DNA of 64,000 nt. Origin: an uncultured Bacillota bacterium (GTDB taxonomy: Bacteria > Bacillota > Clostridia > Lachnospirales > Lachnospiraceae). Below the pieces are notes generated by a model that did no database searches, was not told the origin of the DNA, and saw nothing but the letters and a program-made list of their open reading frames with translations. The DNA lies in contig CASEXH010000002.1 in the NCBI GenBank assembly GCA_949291945.1, positions 85,915-149,914 on the forward strand. The letters are read 5' to 3'. The position numbers and the translations under genes were made by a program. This document shows positions 59,806-64,000 of this stretch, in pieces (the stretch's first letter is position 1; every line of letters begins with the position of its first letter).

Positions 59806-61188
59806 ATGCGCCGCCCGGATTATCCCCGAGAAATCGCAAAACTGGCAGCACGGGGGTTATCTCCCCACATGCTGCAAAAAAAGCTGCAGGCTTATCACGA
59901 AAGCGACATTGCCGCAGCGCTTGAACTTTTAGAAAAAAGCACCAGGTTAAAACTCTACGGAATCCTGAATGACTCTGTGCTGGCAGATATTTTCGACTAT
60001 ATCGACAATATTGCTCCTTATATGGAAGAGCTGAACATTCGCCAAAGAGCTGCCGTACTTTCCTATATTTCCTCAGATAAAGCCGCTTCTTATCTGAAAT
60101 CTCTTGACAGAGAAACCAGAAATTCTCTGGCTCCTCTGATAGAGAATTCCGCCCGGCAGGATATCGCTCTGCTCCAGTCTTTCTCCCCAGAAGAAGCTGG
60201 CAGCATCATGACCACCAATTTTATTCAGATTTCCTGGAATTTGTCTGTGAAAGAAGCCATGAAAGAACTGGTGAAGCAGGCCGGAGAACATGACAATATT
60301 TCAACTATTTATGTTGTGGATGATCAGGACATTTTCTATGGTGCAATTGACTTAAAAGATCTGATCCTGGCAAGGGAAGGGGCAAAACTCCCCTCTGTTG
60401 CCATGACTTCCTACCCTTATATCTATGCCCATGAGACCATAGATGACTGTTTAGGCCGGATTAAAAGTTATTCTGAAGATTCCATACCTGTGCTGGATAT
60501 GGAAAATCGGTTGTTAGGTGTGATCACTGCCCAGGACTTTATGGAAATATTAGACGAAGAAATGGGAGAAGATTACGCAAAGCTTGGGGGACTTTCCAGT
60601 GAGGAAGATTTAAAAGAATCTCTGGCTGTCAGTGTAAAAAAAAGACTGCCCTGGCTGATCATTCTCCTCGGACTGGGGCTTGGCGTTTCCAGTGTAGTAG
60701 GGATTTTTGAAAGTGTAGTGGCACAGCTTACCATTGTGGTCTGTTTCCAGTCCCTGGTCCTGGACATGGCAGGAAATGTGGGAACCCAGTCTCTGGCTGT
60801 TACAATCCGTGTTTTAATGGACGAAAATCTGGGTGGATTTCAAAAACTTTCTCTTATATGGAAAGAGACGAAAATCGGTTTTTTAAACGGTATTATACTT
60901 GCTTTGATCTCTTTTGGCATGATCGGCATATATACCTGGCTCTTTAAAGGAAAAGATCTGTTTTTTGCATTTGCTGTGGCCGGCTGTGTAGGGACAGCCC
61001 TCCTTCTTTCCATGTCATTAGCTGCTTTTGCCGGAACAGTGATTCCTGTATTTTTCAAAAAAATAAAGATTGATCCTGCCGTAGCCTCAGGTCCTCTTAT
61101 CACGACTGTCAATGACCTGGTAGCCGTAGTGGCTTATTACGGTCTCGCCTGGATCTTCCTTATTCAGATTCTTCATCTGGCAGGATAA
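59806..61188 (+). CDS. mgtE: Magnesium transporter MgtE
   Basis: 460 residues. N-domain superhelix (about 1-125), two CBS domains (MTTNFIQISWNLSVKEAMKE and MTSYPYIYAHETIDDCLGRI, the second ending LGVITAQDFMEILDEE) that sense cytosolic Mg2+, and the membrane domain with GNVGTQSLAVTIRVLM and AAFAGTVIPVFFKKIKIDPA then the GPLITTVNDLVAVVAYYGLA end. Starts 6 bases from a divergent truncated lipoprotein gene, with no visible ribosome site or promoter. Followed by a strong terminator. Confidence 0.93.
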   Translation: MRRPDYPREIAKLAARGLSPHMLQKKLQAYHESDIAAALELLEKSTRLKLYGILNDSVLADIFDYIDNIAPYMEELNIRQRAAVLSYISSDKAASYLKSLDRETRNSLAPLIENSARQDIALLQSFSPEEAGSIMTTNFIQISWNLSVKEAMKELVKQAGEHDNISTIYVVDDQDIFYGAIDLKDLILAREGAKLPSVAMTSYPYIYAHETIDDCLGRIKSYSEDSIPVLDMENRLLGVITAQDFMEILDEEMGEDYAKLGGLSSEEDLKESLAVSVKKRLPWLIILLGLGLGVSSVVGIFESVVAQLTIVVCFQSLVLDMAGNVGTQSLAVTIRVLMDENLGGFQKLSLIWKETKIGFLNGIILALISFGMIGIYTWLFKGKDLFFAFAVAGCVGTALLLSMSLAAFAGTVIPVFFKKIKIDPAVASGPLITTVNDLVAVVAYYGLAWIFLIQILHLAG

Positions 61189-61195
61189 AAACAAT

Positions 61196-61252
61196 CCGGT
61201 ATCCGTCGGCCCATAAAAAATTTCACCGGGCAGCCGGATACCGGGCTGTTTT
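61196..61252 (+). terminator. Terminator of mgtE
   Basis: Stem CCGGTATCCG (61196-61205) with CGGATACCGG (about 61236-61245), then GCTGTTTTT. Starts 8 bases after the mgtE stop; the convergent Nudix gene ends at 61252. Confidence 0.85.
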
Positions 61253-61872
61253 TAATCTATCAGCGTCTTCCAGTTTTCACTGTGACAGGCCTCAAAACAC
61301 ATCTCGATCTGTTCTTTATTATTCTTTTCTTCGGCAAGCCTTGGAAGTTCATCCCGTCCAAAATAACGGCTCTCTGTAGTCTCAATATTTTCCTGAAACT
61401 CTCCGCCGCAAGCAGAGCAAAGAACAAAAATCTTACAGACTTTATATGCATAGACAGGAAGATTGTGCTTTTCTCTGTCCTGGACTGCAATGACCAGCTC
61501 CGGTCTTACATCCAGTCCGGCCTCCTCCTTTACTTCTTTTATAACGTTTTCTCTCACAGAAACATTTACATCTACCCAGCCTCCGGGAAGAGACCAGGTA
61601 CCATTCTTTTCCCTTACCAAAAGAATCTTATCCTCTTTAAAAATAGCTGCTCTTGTGTCCAGCTTTGGGGTCTGATAGCCCTGCTCACAGCAAAACAGAT
61701 CTTTTACCTTTTCCAGGGGAATTTCCGTCTTAAAGCTTATCATTTCCGCAGCTATATCACGGATACGCTGATACCTTTCTCTATCAAAGGGATCTTTTCC
61801 ATAAAACAGTCCGGCCTGGGCAATACTCTGAAGCTCCACCGCCCACTGCAGCCACTTTTCATTTTTATCCAT
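61252..61872 (-). CDS. Nudix hydrolase (YjhB/ADP-ribose pyrophosphatase-like)
   Basis: 206 residues. An N-terminal helical domain (about 1-62; WLQWAVELQSIAQAGLFYGK) precedes the Nudix domain with the box GGWVDVNVSVRENVIKEVKE then EAGLDV; the REUxEExGU core is present, while the first box Glu is replaced. The N-terminal domain type occurs in Lactobacillus/Clostridium ADP-sugar pyrophosphatases. The ATG at 61872 is preferred; a GTG two codons upstream is possible. Overlaps the hydrolase stop by 8 bases. Confidence 0.9.
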   Translation of the reverse strand: MDKNEKWLQWAVELQSIAQAGLFYGKDPFDRERYQRIRDIAAEMISFKTEIPLEKVKDLFCCEQGYQTPKLDTRAAIFKEDKILLVREKNGTWSLPGGWVDVNVSVRENVIKEVKEEAGLDVRPELVIAVQDREKHNLPVYAYKVCKIFVLCSACGGEFQENIETTESRYFGRDELPRLAEEKNNKEQIEMCFEACHSENWKTLID

Positions 61873-62731
61873 TTTCACCTGGCTCCTCCTTTGTATTGTC
61901 CTGGATAACCATACAGATCTCCTCCGGGCGTTCTCTCACCGGCCAGTGTTTACATCCCTTCATCACATGGATCTGTCCTTTTGGGCATAGATTCACCACT
62001 TTAAAAATGTCTTTCACCGGTACCAGAGGATCCTTTTCTCCATGGATAAAGATCACCGGCATTTTCAGCTTATGAAGCTGCTGGACATAACAGGGAATGG
62101 CACTTTTTTTGTCGCAGGAACTTCTCTGAAAGTTCTGCATGGCCCTGCCTGCATTTTCCTCCTGGCAGGCTTTCTGAACTTCATTTATCAGCTTATTGGT
62201 GATCTTCCTTTTGCTTCCGATAAGGATGTGCTGAAGCATATATTCAACCAGCCACTTATTCTTTCCCAGAAGCTTATACTGCCATAAAGTCAGATTTGTC
62301 TTCTGTATCAGCAGGTAGGATAAAATATGAACGGGCATAGCCTGGGTCACTCCCCAGGAACCAATAGGAAACAGAGCCTTGACTTTTTTCGGGTATTTCA
62401 ATCCATAGCCGATGGCTACAGCCCCGCCCATAGACAGGCCTGCCAGATAAAACTCATGGGCTTTCAGCTGATCTGCTGTCTCATTCAGAGCTTCAATATG
62501 AGTCACATAAAAATTTTCGCCCTGTATATCCGGCTTATCGCTTTTTCCATATCCCAGCAGGTCCGGAGCGTATACTGTATATTCCCGGGTAAAATTCTTC
62601 ATCACTCCCCACCAGGAAAGCATAGCACTATCCCCTCCCCCTCCATGAAGGAGGAACAGGATCTTTTTCCCGCTTCCTCTTTTGTAAATATGTATCTTAC
62701 CATAAGATGTATTTATATTTAATTCTTCCAA
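61865..62731 (-). CDS. Alpha/beta-fold hydrolase
   Basis: 288 residues. Oxyanion motif LLHGGGGDSAM, VYAPDLLGYGKSDKP, nucleophile elbow YLAGLSMGGAVAIGYGL, acid in IFIHGEKDPLVPVKD and catalytic His in MKGCKHWPVRERPEE. Probably a serine esterase or related enzyme. The cap region (about 125-200) is helical. Encoded directly before the Nudix gene; substrate not deducible. Confidence 0.9.
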   Translation of the reverse strand: MEELNINTSYGKIHIYKRGSGKKILFLLHGGGGDSAMLSWWGVMKNFTREYTVYAPDLLGYGKSDKPDIQGENFYVTHIEALNETADQLKAHEFYLAGLSMGGAVAIGYGLKYPKKVKALFPIGSWGVTQAMPVHILSYLLIQKTNLTLWQYKLLGKNKWLVEYMLQHILIGSKRKITNKLINEVQKACQEENAGRAMQNFQRSSCDKKSAIPCYVQQLHKLKMPVIFIHGEKDPLVPVKDIFKVVNLCPKGQIHVMKGCKHWPVRERPEEICMVIQDNTKEEPGENG

Positions 62732-62816
62732 ATCTTATTCCTCGCATCTTCTGTGCTTTCTTCGATTCTAACACATTCTCTGTGAGAAATCATCTATAAG
62801 ATTTTGGATATGCAGA

Positions 62817-62843
62817 CCAGGGCTGTCATTAGACAGCCCTGGT
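62817..62843 (-). terminator. Perfect hairpin at the end of the RibD-like remnant
   Basis: ACCAGGGCTGTC/GACAGCCCTGGT-type palindrome, 12-bp stem with a short loop that contains the stop codon of the upstream remnant. No T-run follows on the minus strand, so terminator function is only likely. Confidence 0.45.
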
Positions 62844-63432
62844 CAGATAATTCAGATATATTCCGTTGTCTCCTATTCTCTCAACTTTGTTCAGGGTAAA
62901 TTCTACAGGACTTCCTTTTCTCATAGAAGGCATCTGGGTAAACAGGGAAGCAGAGCCGCTGCTTCCATCAGTGACAGGTGCCAGTACAAGGCTGAGTTCA
63001 TCAATAACTCCTGCCTGAAGGAAGCTCCAGTTTACCATACCGCTTCCGCAGATAAGCCTTATAAGGAGCAGGTGTCTGCTCTGTAAGGATCTCGATAACA
63101 TGAGCTTCTCCTCTGCCTCTGTTATGAAAGGTTCCCGATTCCCAGCCGATCTCTCCTTCCGTATCCAGAGAAATATAATACATTTCCGCCTGGTCATCCG
63201 CCACAAAATCTCCCTGTGGCATCTGGATCTTCTCCTCCAATACCGGCCGGGCGAATCCCGTAAATTCTTTTGTGGTAGTTGTTCCGTACAGCCAGGCCTC
63301 CCCTTTCATCTGGCTTCGCAGGGCACCGTACTCCTGACTCAGCCCTGCCGCTGCCTCTGTCCCCATAAAGGGGCCGTTAATCTTCCCATCCAGGGAGCTG
63401 AGAATATGGCAGATCACATAAGGTCTTTTCAT
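62829..63432 (-). pseudogene. RibD C-terminal-type reductase, disrupted by deletion and frameshift
   Basis: The N-terminal part (from ATG 63432) reads MKRPYVICHILSSLDGKING, then IQMPQGDFVADDQAEMYYIS and EILTEQTPAPYKAYLRKR, typical of the RibD_C/dihydrofolate-reductase-like fold. The frame then ends at 63001. The C-terminal part continues in another frame from about 63060: CGSGMVNWSFLQAGVIDELS, VLAPVTDG, up to 62829. About 40 residues that usually link these parts are absent. The junction is near 63040-63065. Most likely an inactive gene; sequencing error alone would not explain the missing segment. Confidence 0.75.
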
Positions 63433-63438
63433 CAGATC

Positions 63439-63894
63439 TTACCTCCCAAGTTTCTCGGCAACAGTCTCTGCCTCTCTGGCATTGCTGACCATTCCCGCAT
63501 ATTCCATACCGTACATTTTTGCAAAACGGCTCATAGTATATTCTGCCTTTTCCAGCATCCACATCTCCGGCGCTGCACCCTGGAAAATGAAAGCAAATTT
63601 TCTTCCCGACAATGCTCCGGCGCTTACCGGTCCATAGAAACGGTCCAGAAGATTTCTCACTGCGCCGCATATATTATGCCAGTAAACAGGAGAACCGATC
63701 ACTATTGTATCTGCTTCCTTCATTTTTTCCAGGATTTCCGAAAACTGATCGTCCTCAAATTTCTGGCCATAAGCATACAGCTTATAATCCACCAGGTTCA
63801 AAGTCTCATACTCTTTTCCTGCCAGAAGCTTTGCCGCCAATTTTGCTGTGTTTCCGTTTTTGTTTGGGCTTCCATTGATAAATAAAATGCTCAT
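63439..63894 (-). CDS. NADPH-dependent FMN reductase/flavodoxin-like protein
   Basis: 151 residues. FMN phosphate loop ILFINGSPNKNGNTAKLAAK at the N-terminus, then ADTIVIGSPVYWHNICGAVR and NLLDRFYGPVSAGALSGRKF, the pattern of small iron-sulfur-flavoprotein-like or NAD(P)H-FMN oxidoreductases. Start 63894 has GGGAGG 9 bases upstream; the frame extends to 63951 without a site. The RibD-like remnant follows 6 bases downstream, so both were probably one operon. Confidence 0.88.
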   Translation of the reverse strand: MSILFINGSPNKNGNTAKLAAKLLAGKEYETLNLVDYKLYAYGQKFEDDQFSEILEKMKEADTIVIGSPVYWHNICGAVRNLLDRFYGPVSAGALSGRKFAFIFQGAAPEMWMLEKAEYTMSRFAKMYGMEYAGMVSNAREAETVAEKLGR

Positions 63895-63928
63895 TTTGTT
63901 ATTCCTCCCTATATTGTCAAGTGATTTT

Positions 63929-63943
63929 CCTTTAAAATAAAGG
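63929..63943. promoter_or_regulatory. Small palindrome upstream of the flavoprotein gene
   Basis: CCTTTAAAATAAAGG, 6-bp arms with a 3-base centre, 35 bases before the start codon. Position suits an operator of a HxlR- or MarR-type repressor, which often control such flavoprotein genes, but no regulator lies in the window. Confidence 0.35.
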
Positions 63944-64000
63944 TTTTTCAAGTTACTATCTCAGATGAATGAGCCATGGAGATGGGCATTTCTCTGTATC

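Overview
The window looks like a chromosomal segment of a gut-type Clostridia bacterium of the Lachnospiraceae. A Blautia-like acetogen relative is my best guess, from the gene content (CooS/CooF with a flavin oxidoreductase, a sodium-pumping decarboxylase, two T-boxes, RemA, RqcH), moderate G+C, AGGAGG ribosome sites and TTGACA/TATAAT promoters. Most genes lie on the minus strand. No rRNA, tRNA, CRISPR array, intact transposon or prophage was seen.

Layout: 1-4.2 kb holds ispH (cut by the window edge), cmk, a HAD phosphatase, an HI0933-type flavoprotein and an RpiR regulator. 4.3-9.7 kb is one operon for a biotin-dependent, membrane-bound decarboxylase with two different carboxyltransferases, a biotin carrier, OadB and a lipoprotein-type OadG. 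9.7-16.6 kb is a complete trp operon (trpE-GD-C-F-B-A) behind a tryptophan T-box. 17-19.6 kb has an unknown gene and tyrS behind a tyrosine T-box. 19.6-23.3 kb is a cooS-cooF-oxidoreductase operon whose CooS homologue appears to lack several catalytic residues. 23.3-25.9 kb has an arginase-fold protein, a nitroreductase and a DacF-like peptidase. 26-31.5 kb has scpA-scpB behind a metallophosphoesterase-MoxR-DUF58-membrane protein cluster. 31.7-39 kb carries a MATE pump, a second D-Ala-D-Ala carboxypeptidase, cardiolipin synthase, rpsU and alaS. 39-41.9 kb has small uncharacterised genes and an XRE regulator. 40.6-46 kb is housekeeping (yicC-remA-gmk-rpoZ-rimO-pgsA-cinA), with rqcH divergent from it.

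From 47.8 kb on the content is accessory: structured repeats, a GntR-controlled ABC transporter, DNA repair and acetyltransferase genes, an FtsX remnant, an MFS pump with an ANT(6)-like adenylyltransferase, a cluster of an MFS protein, a small membrane protein and an SH3-like secreted protein, small housekeeping enzymes, mgtE abutting a truncated lipoprotein gene, and a decayed RibD-type reductase.

Most notable non-coding signals: (i) four copies of a long palindromic element of about 145-170 bp whose arms differ between copies but stay complementary, three of them placed like terminator stems and one inside the tyrS leader; (ii) a 3 x 52 bp tandem array in which each unit is itself a hairpin; (iii) a candidate erm-like translational attenuator with a 28-codon leader peptide upstream of the MFS/ANT(6) pair; (iv) a perfect 15+15 bp palindrome enclosing the promoter of the GntR-ABC operon. 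All calls come from reading the sequence and recalled family knowledge; no database search was run.
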